Assembly (NCBI GenBank): GCA_024743055.1
Contig: JANSXH010000015.1
Location: 45,991-109,990 of the forward strand
Length of the DNA: 64,000 bases
Direction of reading: 5' to 3'
Source: Pseudomonadota bacterium
GTDB lineage: Bacteria > Pseudomonadota > Alphaproteobacteria > Sneathiellales > Sneathiellaceae
The notes below the pieces were generated by a model. That model had not been told where the DNA came from, searched no databases, and saw nothing but the letters and a program-made list of their open reading frames with translations. The translations under genes and the position numbers were made by a program. Of the stretch, positions 26,069 to 35,054 are shown piece after piece (within the stretch, counting starts at the first letter, position 1; every line of letters starts with the position of its first letter).

Positions 26069-26590
26069 ATGCCCGCGACACCTGAGGATTTGTTCCAAAA
26101 ATTCGATGATTTGGGAATCACCCATTCAACCGAGCATCATGACCCGGTCTATACAGTTGAGCAGGCCCAGGCGCTCTGCGCCGATTTGCCCGGCGGCCAT
26201 TGCAAGAACCTGTTTTTAAAAGATCGCAATGGCGATTTGTATCTGCTGGTTTGCCTGCAGGAAACCAAAGTCGATCTTAAGGCTTTTCGTCGGCTGATCG
26301 GTGCCAAGAATCTAAGTTTCGGTAAACCGGAGCTGCTCATGGAGGTTCTGGGGGTAGAACCCGGCTCGGTCACACCCTTTTCCCTGATCAATGATACGGA
26401 GCGGCGGGTCTCAGTGGTGCTGGAAAAACGCATGGCGGAGATGGACTTGCTTAACTATCACCCGCTGATCAACAGCATGACCACCCAGGTAACCCGCGAC
26501 GGCCTCGCCGCTTTTCTGAAAGACTGCGGGCATGAGGTCCAGACATTGGACCTGGACATCACAGATGCGGCAGCTACTGACGGGTCTTGA
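26069..26590 (+). CDS. proX: Prolyl-tRNA editing protein ProX (YbaK/EbsC family)
   Basis: A free-standing trans-editing deacylase that hydrolyses mischarged Ala-tRNA(Pro), keeping translation accurate in the cytoplasm. The 173 residues match the ProX type: THSTEHHDPVYTVEQAQ, GGHCKNLFLKDRNGDLYLLV with the conserved Lys, and LGVEPGSVTPFSLIND. It is a monocistronic-looking gene upstream of the YbbN-like thioredoxin. Confidence 0.9.
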   Translation: MPATPEDLFQKFDDLGITHSTEHHDPVYTVEQAQALCADLPGGHCKNLFLKDRNGDLYLLVCLQETKVDLKAFRRLIGAKNLSFGKPELLMEVLGVEPGSVTPFSLINDTERRVSVVLEKRMAEMDLLNYHPLINSMTTQVTRDGLAAFLKDCGHEVQTLDLDITDAAATDGS

Positions 26591-26734
26591 TTGCGGCGGC
26601 TTGCAACCCTAAATCCTCCTAAAGGATGCCTTAACAAACAGGTAATTAGATGCTATGCCCTTGGCAGGGGTTAAACGACAGCGATGCCGGACGGCTCAGC
26701 TGTCAACAAACAAGAGTTTTGGTATATTAGGCAC

Positions 26735-27640
26735 ATGGATACATTAATCGAAGAAGGGGCGTCCGCAGGCGGCTCCTGGGTCAAGGACGGATCTACGGAA
26801 ACGTTCATGCAAGACGTTGTCGAAGCAAGTAAGGAAAAGCTTGTCCTAGTGGACTTATGGGCGCCTTGGTGCGGCCCCTGCAAGCAACTGGGACCGATGA
26901 TCGAAAAAGTGGTCACAGATGCCAAGGGCGCGGTTGAGCTGGTCAAGATTGACATCGACCAGAACCCGCAAATCGCCCAGAGCCTGCAGGTTCAATCCAT
27001 CCCCGCCGTGTTCGCCTTCAAGAACGGGCAGCCCGTTGATGCGTTCATGGGCGCTGTTCCGGAAAGCCAAATCAAAGCCTTTGTAGAAAAGCATGCCGGA
27101 CCGATCGGTCCTTCACCCGTGGAAGAAGCCTTTGAGGCAGGCAGTATTGCTCTTGAAGAAGGTAATACGGAAGTTGCCTTGACGGCCTTCGCCAAGATTT
27201 TGGAGCTGGAGCCCGAGCATATGGACGCCAAGGCGCAGCTGGCCCGCGTCTATGTGATGCTGGGCGAGGTCGATGCAGCGAAGGAGCTTCTCGACACCAT
27301 TCCTGAAGGTGACAGAAGCTCGAATGCTGTTTCTGCGGCGGAGGCGGCGATCTCGCTTGCAGAAAATGCTGCCAATGCCGGAGAGCTGGAGCCCTTGCAG
27401 AAGAAAGTGGCCTCGGATCCCGACAATATGGATGCTCGCCTCGAATATGCTCAGGCCCTTGTCGGTCGCGGTGATCATGAGCAGGGCGGCGAAGAACTTC
27501 TGGAGATTATCCGGCGAGACCGGGATTGGAATGAGGCCGCAGGCCGGATGGAGTTGCTGAAGCTTCTGGAAGTACTGGGGCCGACTAATCCGCTGACCAA
27601 GAATTTCAGGCGGCAATTGTCGTCGATCCTGTTTTCATGA
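26735..27640 (+). CDS. YbbN-like thioredoxin with TPR tail (co-chaperone CnoX-like)
   Basis: A thioredoxin-fold protein (residues about 20-125) with active site WAPWCGPCK, followed by a helical TPR-like region (VEEAFEAGSIALEEGNTEVAL and DARLEYAQALVGRGDHEQ) up to residue 301. Homologues hold oxidised or unfolded proteins and hand them to DnaK or GroEL. Here the full CGPC is kept, unlike E. coli CnoX (SxxC). I use the ATG at 26735 because it aligns with the family start; an ATG at 26684 is in frame. It overlaps the next gene by 4 bases. Confidence 0.9.
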   Translation: MDTLIEEGASAGGSWVKDGSTETFMQDVVEASKEKLVLVDLWAPWCGPCKQLGPMIEKVVTDAKGAVELVKIDIDQNPQIAQSLQVQSIPAVFAFKNGQPVDAFMGAVPESQIKAFVEKHAGPIGPSPVEEAFEAGSIALEEGNTEVALTAFAKILELEPEHMDAKAQLARVYVMLGEVDAAKELLDTIPEGDRSSNAVSAAEAAISLAENAANAGELEPLQKKVASDPDNMDARLEYAQALVGRGDHEQGGEELLEIIRRDRDWNEAAGRMELLKLLEVLGPTNPLTKNFRRQLSSILFS

Positions 27641-28296
27641 CCAATACCGGGGCGATAACGGGTCTGGAGGAACTTCCCTCCGTACTCCCGATCTTCCCGC
27701 TTACAGGCGCTTTGTTGCTCGGTTCCGGCCAGTTGCCTCTCAATATTTTTGAGCCGCGTTATCTGGCGATGGTCAAAGACGCCATGGATTCCCATCGGCT
27801 GATCGGCATGGTGCAGCCCCGGGATCCGGAAACCAACGATCCTGCGCCGGAAGTCTATTCTGTCGGCTGTGCTGGCAAGATCTGTGAATATGGAGAGCTG
27901 CCCAACGGTATGTTTCGGATTACACTGGAAGGCATCTGTCGCTTCCGCATAGTACAGGAGCTTGAGGTCGCCACCCAGTATCGGCAGATTGAGGCCGATT
28001 TTGCGTCCTTCCATAACGACCTGGCCCCCTCTCAATACGGCGAAATTGATCGCGGTGCCTTGCATGAGGCTCTGCATCATTTTCTGGAGTTCGAAGACGA
28101 GGCTAACGACTGGAAGGCTCTGGATCATCTGGAAGATGATAGCCTGATCAATTCTTTGTCGATGATCTGTCCTTTTTCTCCTGTGGAAAAGCAAGCCCTG
28201 CTGGAAGCCCCGAATGTTCATGACCGTTCGGAATTGCTGATCAGCCTCCTGCAGATGATGCTGCAACAAGGTCAGATGCACAGGACCGTTCAATAG
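27637..28296 (+). CDS. LON substrate-binding-domain protein (LonN-like)
   Basis: A stand-alone N-terminal domain of Lon protease (PUA-like fold), 219 residues, without ATPase or protease parts. The pattern [30 protein letters not shown] (in pieces), [37 protein letters not shown] (in pieces) is diagnostic. Function is unknown; in Alphaproteobacteria it is regularly found between a YbbN-like thioredoxin and Trm112, as here. Confidence 0.9.
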   Translation: MTNTGAITGLEELPSVLPIFPLTGALLLGSGQLPLNIFEPRYLAMVKDAMDSHRLIGMVQPRDPETNDPAPEVYSVGCAGKICEYGELPNGMFRITLEGICRFRIVQELEVATQYRQIEADFASFHNDLAPSQYGEIDRGALHEALHHFLEFEDEANDWKALDHLEDDSLINSLSMICPFSPVEKQALLEAPNVHDRSELLISLLQMMLQQGQMHRTVQ

Positions 28297-28321
28297 ACCC
28301 ATCATTGAAAGAAACGACCCT

Positions 28322-28525
28322 ATGTCCGAAAAGAAACAGCCTGCTGTCGATCCCAAACTCCTGGAAATTCTGGTCTGTCCACTAACCAAGGGTCCTCTTA
28401 GTTACAACAGAGACACAAATGAGCTGGTGAGTAAACAGGCCGGCCTTGCTTATCCCATCCGGAATGGTATTCCGATCATGCTGACGGAAGAAGCCCGTCA
28501 GGTTGAAGAAGATGCCAGCACATGA
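28322..28525 (+). CDS. Trm112 family protein
   Basis: A 67-residue protein with the Trm112/UPF0434 signature: [20 protein letters not shown] and [17 protein letters not shown]. Relatives act as activators or stabilisers of methyltransferases in eukaryotes and archaea; the bacterial role is not established. Only one Cys of the zinc site of other members is kept. The stop overlaps the next gene's ATG by 4 bases. Confidence 0.92.
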   Translation: MSEKKQPAVDPKLLEILVCPLTKGPLSYNRDTNELVSKQAGLAYPIRNGIPIMLTEEARQVEEDAST

Positions 28526-28905
28526 GCGGAGAAGTGTATGATCAGGCGGGACGTCCCAAGCCCCTTGAAGTGCGCCTGAAAAAAGCCGATAAAAAGCTGA
28601 TCGTTTCCTACGAGGACGGTCACGAATTCCAGTTTCCCGCCGAGCTTCTCAGGGTCGAAAGTCCGTCCGCTGAAGTTCAGGGACATGGAGCTAGCCAAAA
28701 GCAGATTGTCGCCGGCCGCCGTCACGTGGGCATTATGGAGCTGGAGCCTGTCGGCCATTATGCCGTTCGTATCAGCTTTGACGATCTCCATGACACAGGG
28801 CTGTTTTCCTGGGCCTATCTCTACGAATTGGGTTTGCAGCAGGACATGGTCTGGGAAAGCTATTTGCAAAATCTCGCGGATCGAGGCTTGAGCCGGGATC
28901 CTTGA
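28522..28905 (+). CDS. DUF971 domain protein (gamma-butyrobetaine hydroxylase N-domain-like)
   Basis: A 127-residue protein made of a single DUF971 domain: [38 protein letters not shown] (in pieces), [36 protein letters not shown] (in pieces). The domain is linked to iron-sulfur or carnitine enzymes in fusions, but the free-standing protein has no known role. It is translationally coupled to Trm112 and convergent with ubiH. Confidence 0.9.
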   Translation: MSGEVYDQAGRPKPLEVRLKKADKKLIVSYEDGHEFQFPAELLRVESPSAEVQGHGASQKQIVAGRRHVGIMELEPVGHYAVRISFDDLHDTGLFSWAYLYELGLQQDMVWESYLQNLADRGLSRDP

Positions 28906-28912
28906 GGGGGAC

Positions 28913-30148
28913 TTAAAGTGCTTTTCCCTGCAACAGGCGGGGCAGATTACCAACCGTGCCGCGGGCATGTTCAATAAAGAAGCCTTTGAGCTTGGGCATT
29001 TTATTGACAGCCGCCAGACCGAGATCGCGGGCCAGCCGCACTGGCGCCAAATCTGTTGTGAACAGGCGGTTTAGGCCGTCAGTAATGGCCAGCAAAGCGA
29101 TGCTATCAAAACGCCGCCAGCGCTCATAATCTTCCAGCACTGTCGCCCCGCCGATATCTTGACCGAGGCGGGCTGCATCGATGACGACCTCGGCCAGCGC
29201 TGCGACATCACGGAGACCCAGGTTAAGTCCCTGTCCGGCAATGGGATGCATGCCATGAGCCGCATCGCCGATCAGGGCGAGCCGCTCGGCCACATAACTT
29301 TCCGACTGATGCAGGGCAAGCGGATAGCTCCAACGCGGGCCGACAACTTCTAGCTTGCCGAGATAGTCGCCGAATCTTTTCGCCATCTCCGCCTCGAACT
29401 CTTTTGGCGGCAGGGTCATAATCGCTGTGGCCATCTCTGTTCGCTCCGTCCAGACCAGAGACGAGCGGTTACCAGTCATCGGCAATATCGCAAACGGACC
29501 CGGTTTTAGGAATCTCTCCTGTGCGACCCCCTGATGCGGTACCTCATGAGCGACCGTACAGACAATTCCGCTCTGATCATAGGACCAACCGACGGTCTTG
29601 ATCCCGGCGGCTTCGCGCAGCGGTGATCCTCGCCCATCGGCGGCGACAAGCAGCCGCGCAGAGATGTTTTCACCGGTTTTAAGGCGGACCTTAACCCCGT
29701 CCGTCCCTCTTTCCACTGCTTCATATTCTGCCGGGGCCACCACGGTCAGGCTGTCAACCTCACTGGCGCGCTTATATAATGCCTGTCTGAGATGGCGGTT
29801 TTCCACCATATGTCCGAACGGCTCATCCCCCAACTGGCGATGATCATAATGCAGAAAGAATTTGGATGGCCCGTCGGTGATGCGGATATCGAGCATCGGT
29901 TCCTTTGCCTCAACATGATCCCAGATGCCCGTCATCCGAAACAGGTTACGTGACGCATGAGCTATGGCAGAGACCCGGCCATCAAAACCGGCATCGACCA
30001 GATCGATCGGCGCTTCTTTCTCGAGGACAACTACAGTAAGTCCGGCGGCCGCCACCGCGATGGCGAGCGGCAAGCCATTGAGGCCGCCACCGACAACAAT
30101 AAGATCCGCGTTTGGCGGGATATTTGTATTGGCCCGACTGTCCGACAT
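28913..30148 (-). CDS. UbiH/UbiF/VisC/Coq6-family FAD monooxygenase (ubiquinone biosynthesis)
   Basis: A flavoprotein hydroxylase acting on the aromatic ring during ubiquinone synthesis. It has the N-terminal dinucleotide fold VVGGGLNGLPLAIAVAAAG, the second FAD motif LLVAADGRGSPLREAAG and the third motif LIGDAAHGMHPIAGQGLNLGLRDVA (in pieces), all diagnostic of the UbiH/Coq6 group. I chose the ATG at 30148 (411 residues), preceded by GGTGG; the frame is open to 30208. Which ring position it hydroxylates cannot be told here. It is divergent from the amidase gene. Confidence 0.9.
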   Translation of the reverse strand: MSDSRANTNIPPNADLIVVGGGLNGLPLAIAVAAAGLTVVVLEKEAPIDLVDAGFDGRVSAIAHASRNLFRMTGIWDHVEAKEPMLDIRITDGPSKFFLHYDHRQLGDEPFGHMVENRHLRQALYKRASEVDSLTVVAPAEYEAVERGTDGVKVRLKTGENISARLLVAADGRGSPLREAAGIKTVGWSYDQSGIVCTVAHEVPHQGVAQERFLKPGPFAILPMTGNRSSLVWTERTEMATAIMTLPPKEFEAEMAKRFGDYLGKLEVVGPRWSYPLALHQSESYVAERLALIGDAAHGMHPIAGQGLNLGLRDVAALAEVVIDAARLGQDIGGATVLEDYERWRRFDSIALLAITDGLNRLFTTDLAPVRLARDLGLAAVNKMPKLKGFFIEHARGTVGNLPRLLQGKAL

Positions 30149-30201
30149 TAATTTCCACCGTTCATATTGTCTCTCTTTCCATATAGGTCTAGTCTGCTGC
30201 C

Positions 30202-31569
30202 ATGACAAAATCCTGGCATGAAATGACCGCTCTGGAACTAGGGCATCTTATAGAGAAACGCGAGCTCGATCCAATTGATCTTGCGCAATATTTTTTCGAT
30301 CGCATCGAAGAAGCCGATCCCGAACAGCGCATTTATGTGCGTCTGACCAAAGACCGGGCCATGGACGAGGCGAAAGCCGCCTCGGAGCGGGCGAAGCTTG
30401 GGACCCGGCGCAGTCCTGTCGATGGAGTATCAATTTCCTGGAAGGATCTTTTCGATACGGCAGGCGTAGCCACAGAAGCGGGTGCCAAACTACTGGAAGG
30501 GCGAACACCGACAACCGATGCGGAATGTCTACAGCGGGCGACGCGGGCAGGTCTGGTCTGCCTCGGTAAAACCAATATGCCAGATATCGCCTTCTCCGGG
30601 ATAGGCGTCAATGCCTGGACCGGAACCGGGCCCAATCCATACGATACTGAGGTTGACCGGGTCCCCGGTGGGTCTTCTGCCGGTGCGGCCTTGTCTGTCG
30701 CCCGGGGTCTCGCGGCAGCGGGAATTGGCTCGGACACAGCTGGCTCTGTTCGAATTCCGGCCGCTTGGTGCGGTATTACTGGCCTGAAGACCACACATGG
30801 TCTGATTTCCCTGGAAGGGGTTGTCCCGCTCTCTTATTCACAAGATACCATCGGCCCGCTCTGCAAAGATGTGGCGGATGCCAACATCCTCAACGCCATT
30901 CTTTCCGGACAGCCGGCAGCAGATCTTGAAGGAGCCTCATTGGAAGGCGTTCGCATTCTTCGGGCGACCTCACAATTTGATACTCTGACCGACCCGGTCA
31001 TCATGGGTAAACTCAAAGAAGGGTTGGGCCTCCTCTCGGCAGCTGGTGCTGAAATTGTTGAAGGACCAGTCCAGGCTTTTGACGATGTGATCGAACTGTC
31101 GACCAAGAACGGCAGCCCGGCAGCGATTGAGGCCTGCATGATGTATGGGGATCGTATCAAGGCCAATCCGGGCGGCATGTATGCACCGATCGAGCAACGT
31201 ATCCTTGCCGCTGAAAATTATAGCGCTGTTGGTATCACTGCGCTGTTTGATGGCATGAAACGAATGGAAAAAGAGTATCTGCAACAGGTTCGCGGTTTTG
31301 ATCTGGTGGTGGGTCCAACTCAGCCGCAGCATCCGCCGGCCATAGCCCCTCTGCTGGAAAATGTTGAGGCTTATCTGGACGCAACCCTGATGTCCATCAG
31401 CCTGACCCGGCTTGGCAATCTGCTTCGACTTTGCGCGACGACCTTGCCGTGCGGCCTTTCAGAAGGTTTCCCGGTCGGCATGATGCTGATGTCCCCAGCC
31501 CATACGGAAGGAAAGCTTTTACGGCTTAGCCTGGCAGCAGAAAGAGCTCTCGCCCCTTTAAATGCCTAA
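30202..31569 (+). CDS. Amidase signature family enzyme
   Basis: An amide hydrolase of 455 residues with the Ser-cisSer-Lys triad visible: Lys in VSISWKDLFDTAG, the cis-Ser in PGGSSAGAALSVARG, and the nucleophile in GSDTAGSVRIPAAWCGITGLK (in pieces). It lacks partner gatC or gatB genes here, so it is more likely a metabolic amidase than GatA. Position upstream of glnK-amtB may hint at a role in nitrogen supply, but they are separated by their own promoter. Confidence 0.87.
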   Translation: MTKSWHEMTALELGHLIEKRELDPIDLAQYFFDRIEEADPEQRIYVRLTKDRAMDEAKAASERAKLGTRRSPVDGVSISWKDLFDTAGVATEAGAKLLEGRTPTTDAECLQRATRAGLVCLGKTNMPDIAFSGIGVNAWTGTGPNPYDTEVDRVPGGSSAGAALSVARGLAAAGIGSDTAGSVRIPAAWCGITGLKTTHGLISLEGVVPLSYSQDTIGPLCKDVADANILNAILSGQPAADLEGASLEGVRILRATSQFDTLTDPVIMGKLKEGLGLLSAAGAEIVEGPVQAFDDVIELSTKNGSPAAIEACMMYGDRIKANPGGMYAPIEQRILAAENYSAVGITALFDGMKRMEKEYLQQVRGFDLVVGPTQPQHPPAIAPLLENVEAYLDATLMSISLTRLGNLLRLCATTLPCGLSEGFPVGMMLMSPAHTEGKLLRLSLAAERALAPLNA

Positions 31570-31608
31570 TTGTTAATCAAATTAGCCTATATGCTCAATA
31601 ATTAGGCA
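31563..31608. promoter_or_regulatory. Putative NtrC-type sites upstream of glnK
   Basis: TGCTCAATAATTAGGCA on the plus strand (31592-31608) and TGATTAACAATTAGGCA on the minus strand (31563-31579) match the two sites upstream of urtA, with centres 29 bp apart. They lie about 90-130 bp upstream of the sigma-54-like element at 31695. A weaker candidate, TGCCTTAAAAAACAGCA, is at 31626-31642. The whole 31570-31690 stretch is very AT-rich. Confidence 0.55.
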
Positions 31609-31668
31609 AATTTAGCACAGATAATTGCCTTAAAAAACAGCATAAATTTATTAACCTATTGTTAATAA

Positions 31669-32112
<444 letters not shown>

Positions 32113-32122
32113 GAGATAATCT

Positions 32123-33448
32123 ATGCGTAAACAGACTTATATCAAAACAGCCGCTGCCTCTCTGGCAGCCTTCGGGCTTCTGGGAGCCGCACCGGCTTTT
32201 GCGGCCGTGGACAGCGAAACAGCCTATGTGCTAAACACCTTTTCTTTCCTGGTGAATGGCGCGCTCGTCATGTGGATGGCGGCTGGCTTTGCCATGCTAG
32301 AAAGCGGGCTTGTCCGCTCCAAAAACACGGCAACGATCTGCCTTAAAAACATCGCCCTCTATTCCATTGCAGGTATCACTTTCTATCTTGTCGGCTACAA
32401 CCTGATGTATCTTGATGTAACCGGATTTATTGGCAGCTTCAGCCCCTTCTGGAGTCCCGATGATGCAGAGGCCTTGGCAGGAACATTTGCCGATGGTGGT
32501 TATTCAGCTTCTTCTGACTGGTTCTTCCAGATGGTCTTTGTGGCAACGGCCGCGTCGATTGTCTCCGGGGCATTGGCCGAACGCATCAAGCTATGGTCTT
32601 TCCTCGGCTTCGTTGTTCTGCTGACCGCAATCATCTACCCAATCCAGGGTTCCTGGGTCTGGGGCGGTGGCTGGCTCGCAGAGATGGGCTTTTCTGATTA
32701 TGCTGGATCCACCCTGGTGCATTCCGTTGGCGGTTGGGCAGCCCTTTCCGGCGCCATTATACTGGGAGCCCGTAAAGGCAAGTATGGTACTGACGGACGG
32801 GTTCACCCCATTCCTGGTGCAAACCTGCCGCTCGCAACTCTCGGGACTTTTGTTCTGTGGCTTGGTTGGTTTGGCTTTAACGGCGGATCGGTTCTAGCTC
32901 TCGGCTCAGCTGCCAGTGCGATTGAAATGGCCAACGTTTTTGCCAACACAAATCTGGCAGCAGCCGGTGGCGTTGTCGCCGCCATGATCCTGACCCAGAT
33001 TATGTACAAGAAAGTCGACCTGACAATGGCGCTGAACGGTGCCATCGCAGGTCTTGTTTCGATCACTGCTGAACCTGCAGATCCAAGCATGGGAATGGCA
33101 ATCTTAATCGGCGCCGTTGGCGGTATCATTGTCGTCCTCGCCGTACCGCTTCTGGACAAGCTTAAGATTGATGACGTGGTTGGTGCGATCCCGGCCCATC
33201 TGTTTGCCGGCATCTGGGGTACCATAGCCGTTGCCATTTCAGATGCTGAAGCAAGTTTTGTCACTCAGCTCATCGGCATCGTTGCCATCGGCGCCTTTGT
33301 TCTCGTCCTCAGCACGATCTTCTGGTTCCTCCTCAAAGTGACCATTGGTATCCGGGTTGATGAGGAAGAAGAAGTCACCGGACTGGATAAAGCCGAACTG
33401 GGACTGGAAGCCTATCCGGAATTCGGACGCGGCTCACAGACCTTGTAA
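32123..33448 (+). CDS. amtB: Ammonium transporter (first AmtB copy)
   Basis: An inner-membrane ammonium channel, 441 residues. A cleavable signal peptide (about residues 1-27, ending AFAAV) precedes 11 membrane helices. The pore residues are present: the first twin histidine in STLVHSVGGW and the second in GAIPAHLFAGIWG. The signature region GALAERIKLWSFL and DDVVGAIPAHLFAGIWGT are typical. It is preceded by AGGAG and co-transcribed with glnK. Confidence 0.96.
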   Translation: MRKQTYIKTAAASLAAFGLLGAAPAFAAVDSETAYVLNTFSFLVNGALVMWMAAGFAMLESGLVRSKNTATICLKNIALYSIAGITFYLVGYNLMYLDVTGFIGSFSPFWSPDDAEALAGTFADGGYSASSDWFFQMVFVATAASIVSGALAERIKLWSFLGFVVLLTAIIYPIQGSWVWGGGWLAEMGFSDYAGSTLVHSVGGWAALSGAIILGARKGKYGTDGRVHPIPGANLPLATLGTFVLWLGWFGFNGGSVLALGSAASAIEMANVFANTNLAAAGGVVAAMILTQIMYKKVDLTMALNGAIAGLVSITAEPADPSMGMAILIGAVGGIIVVLAVPLLDKLKIDDVVGAIPAHLFAGIWGTIAVAISDAEASFVTQLIGIVAIGAFVLVLSTIFWFLLKVTIGIRVDEEEEVTGLDKAELGLEAYPEFGRGSQTL

Positions 33449-33465
33449 GTCTATTTTAAACCTGG

Positions 33466-33541
33466 GTTGCGCGAGCACCGCTTGCGCAACTCTCAGGCAT
33501 CTGCCCAAATTCTGATCAGTAAAATGATCAAAATTTGGGCA
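33466..33541 (+). terminator. Two inverted repeats after the first amtB (terminator candidates)
   Basis: The first hairpin is GTTGCGCGAGC / GCTTGCGCAAC around ACC (33466-33490, one mismatch). The second has 17-base arms TGCCCAAATTCTGATCA and TGATCAAAATTTGGGCA around six bases (33502-33541, one mismatch), followed by ATTTTCCTTT. The second could terminate glnK-amtB transcription; it is AT-rich, and could instead be a protein-binding site for the second amtB promoter. Confidence 0.55.
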
Positions 33542-33603
33542 ATTTTCCTTTCTCAATCCCTCTTCCATGCCAGAATCGCTGATTTATTAGGCGTTTTCCC
33601 GGT

Positions 33604-33619
33604 TGGCACGCTCCTTGAT
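33604..33619 (+). promoter_or_regulatory. Sigma-54-like promoter of the second amtB
   Basis: TGGCAC, GCTCC, TTGAT: perfect -24 element and exact spacing; the -12 element has GA in place of GC. It is 72 bases upstream of the start codon. A partial match to the urt/glnK motif (ending ATTAGGC) is at 33577-33593. Confidence 0.6.
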
Positions 33620-33675
33620 ACGGATAGTACAAGCCGCGCCCCAACGCGGATCATAAAATGAGGGAGTTTACGTGA

Positions 33676-34905
33676 ATGTCTGAGGGAATTACGGGCACAG
33701 ACGTCCTGTTTGTGCTACTTGGCGCGATCATGGTCTTTGCCATGCATGCGGGTTTCGCTTTTTTGGAAGTCGGGACCGTTCAAAAGAAAAACCAGGTCAA
33801 TGCCCTGGTGAAAATCCTTGTTGATTTTGGTATTTCGACCGTCAGCTATTTCCTGATCGGATATGCGGTTGCCTATGGTGTCGATTTCTTTGTCAGTGCG
33901 TCGGTGTTGGCTGGCGAAGCGGAGGCGGAAGGATATTCTTTTGCCAGCAACGGCTATGATCTGGTTAAGTTCTTTTTCTTGATGACTTTCGCTGCTGCCA
34001 TCCCGGCAATTATCTCTGGTGGCATCGCAGAGCGCGCGAAATTCTGGCCCCAGTTATTCGCGACAGCAATCATTGTTGCCCTGGTATACCCCTTCTTTGA
34101 AGGTATGGTCTGGAATGGCAATTTCGGTTTCCAGGATCAGTTCGAAGCGCTTTTCGGCGCCGGCTTTCATGATTTTGCCGGTTCTATCGTGGTGCATGCA
34201 GTCGGCGGCTGGTTGGCTCTCGGGGCTGTTATCCTGCTCGGCGCCCGCCGCGGTCGCTATACCAAAGATGGCAGGGTCATTGGCATTCCCCCTTCCAACA
34301 TCCCCTTCCTGGCCCTTGGCTCCTGGATCCTCTGTATCGGCTGGTTCGGCTTCAATGTTATGAGTGCCCAGACGATTGGCGGCATCTCCGGTTTGGTTGC
34401 CATGAACTCCGTGCTTGCCATGGTCGGCGGAATCATTGCCGCGCTGTTGGTCGGCAAGAACGATCCGGGATTTGTCCATAACGGCGCCCTAGCTGGACTT
34501 GTTGCCATTTGTGCCGGCTCCGACATTGTGCATCCTTTGGGTGCGTTAGCCACGGGTGCTGTTGCGGGTGGTCTATTCGTCTTCGCCTTCACTTATTGTC
34601 AGAATAAACTCAAGGTGGACGATGTGCTGGGTGTTTGGCCCTTGCATGGTCTTTGCGGACTATGGGGCGGGATCGCTGCCGGTATCTTCGGACAAGAGGC
34701 CTTGGGCGGCCTTGGCGGTGTTACCTTCATGGCCCAGCTTGCCGGTAGTGTTATCGGGTCCGTCTACGCTCTGATCGCTGGCCTGATCGTCTATGGCGTT
34801 CTGAAGGCTGCCATGGGCATTCGCCTCTCTGAAGAGGAAGAATTTATCGGGGCCGATCTCAGCATCCATAAAATCGGTGCCTACCCGGAGGACGACCTGC
34901 GCTAA
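33676..34905 (+). CDS. Ammonium transporter (second AmtB copy)
   Basis: A second Amt channel, 409 residues, without the cleavable signal peptide of the first copy: it starts directly with the helix TDVLFVLLGAIMVFAMHAGFAFLE (in pieces), as in the AmtB/Amt1 subgroup common in marine bacteria and archaea. Both pore histidines are present (GSIVVHAVGGW and GVWPLHGLCGLWGG), and ISGGIAERAKFW matches the family. It has its own promoter and no accompanying PII gene. The two copies are clearly different in sequence, so they are not a recent duplication. Confidence 0.95.
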   Translation: MSEGITGTDVLFVLLGAIMVFAMHAGFAFLEVGTVQKKNQVNALVKILVDFGISTVSYFLIGYAVAYGVDFFVSASVLAGEAEAEGYSFASNGYDLVKFFFLMTFAAAIPAIISGGIAERAKFWPQLFATAIIVALVYPFFEGMVWNGNFGFQDQFEALFGAGFHDFAGSIVVHAVGGWLALGAVILLGARRGRYTKDGRVIGIPPSNIPFLALGSWILCIGWFGFNVMSAQTIGGISGLVAMNSVLAMVGGIIAALLVGKNDPGFVHNGALAGLVAICAGSDIVHPLGALATGAVAGGLFVFAFTYCQNKLKVDDVLGVWPLHGLCGLWGGIAAGIFGQEALGGLGGVTFMAQLAGSVIGSVYALIAGLIVYGVLKAAMGIRLSEEEEFIGADLSIHKIGAYPEDDLR

Positions 34906-34962
34906 AGGCGCTTTGGTGCCCTGACAATAGTGGTATAAAAACCAGCCTGAATCATTTATGTT

Positions 34963-34993
34963 CCCCGGCCTAGCCATGAGGCTTGTGCCGGGG
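34963..34993 (+). terminator. Stem-loop after the second amtB
   Basis: CCCCGGC and GCCGGGG form the outer stem with an inner AGCC/GGCT pair. It is followed by a mixed AT-rich stretch, not a pure T tract, so termination is likely but not certain. Confidence 0.45.
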
Positions 34994-35054
34994 CCTCAAT
35001 TTATCTAAATTCGGGGCCGTTTTCTGTTTGTTCTTTTTCGGCCAGTATAATTTG

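Noticed and set aside
32803..33264. Minus-strand frame inside the first amtB
   Set aside because: Antisense of a conserved membrane protein; composition follows from amtB codons.
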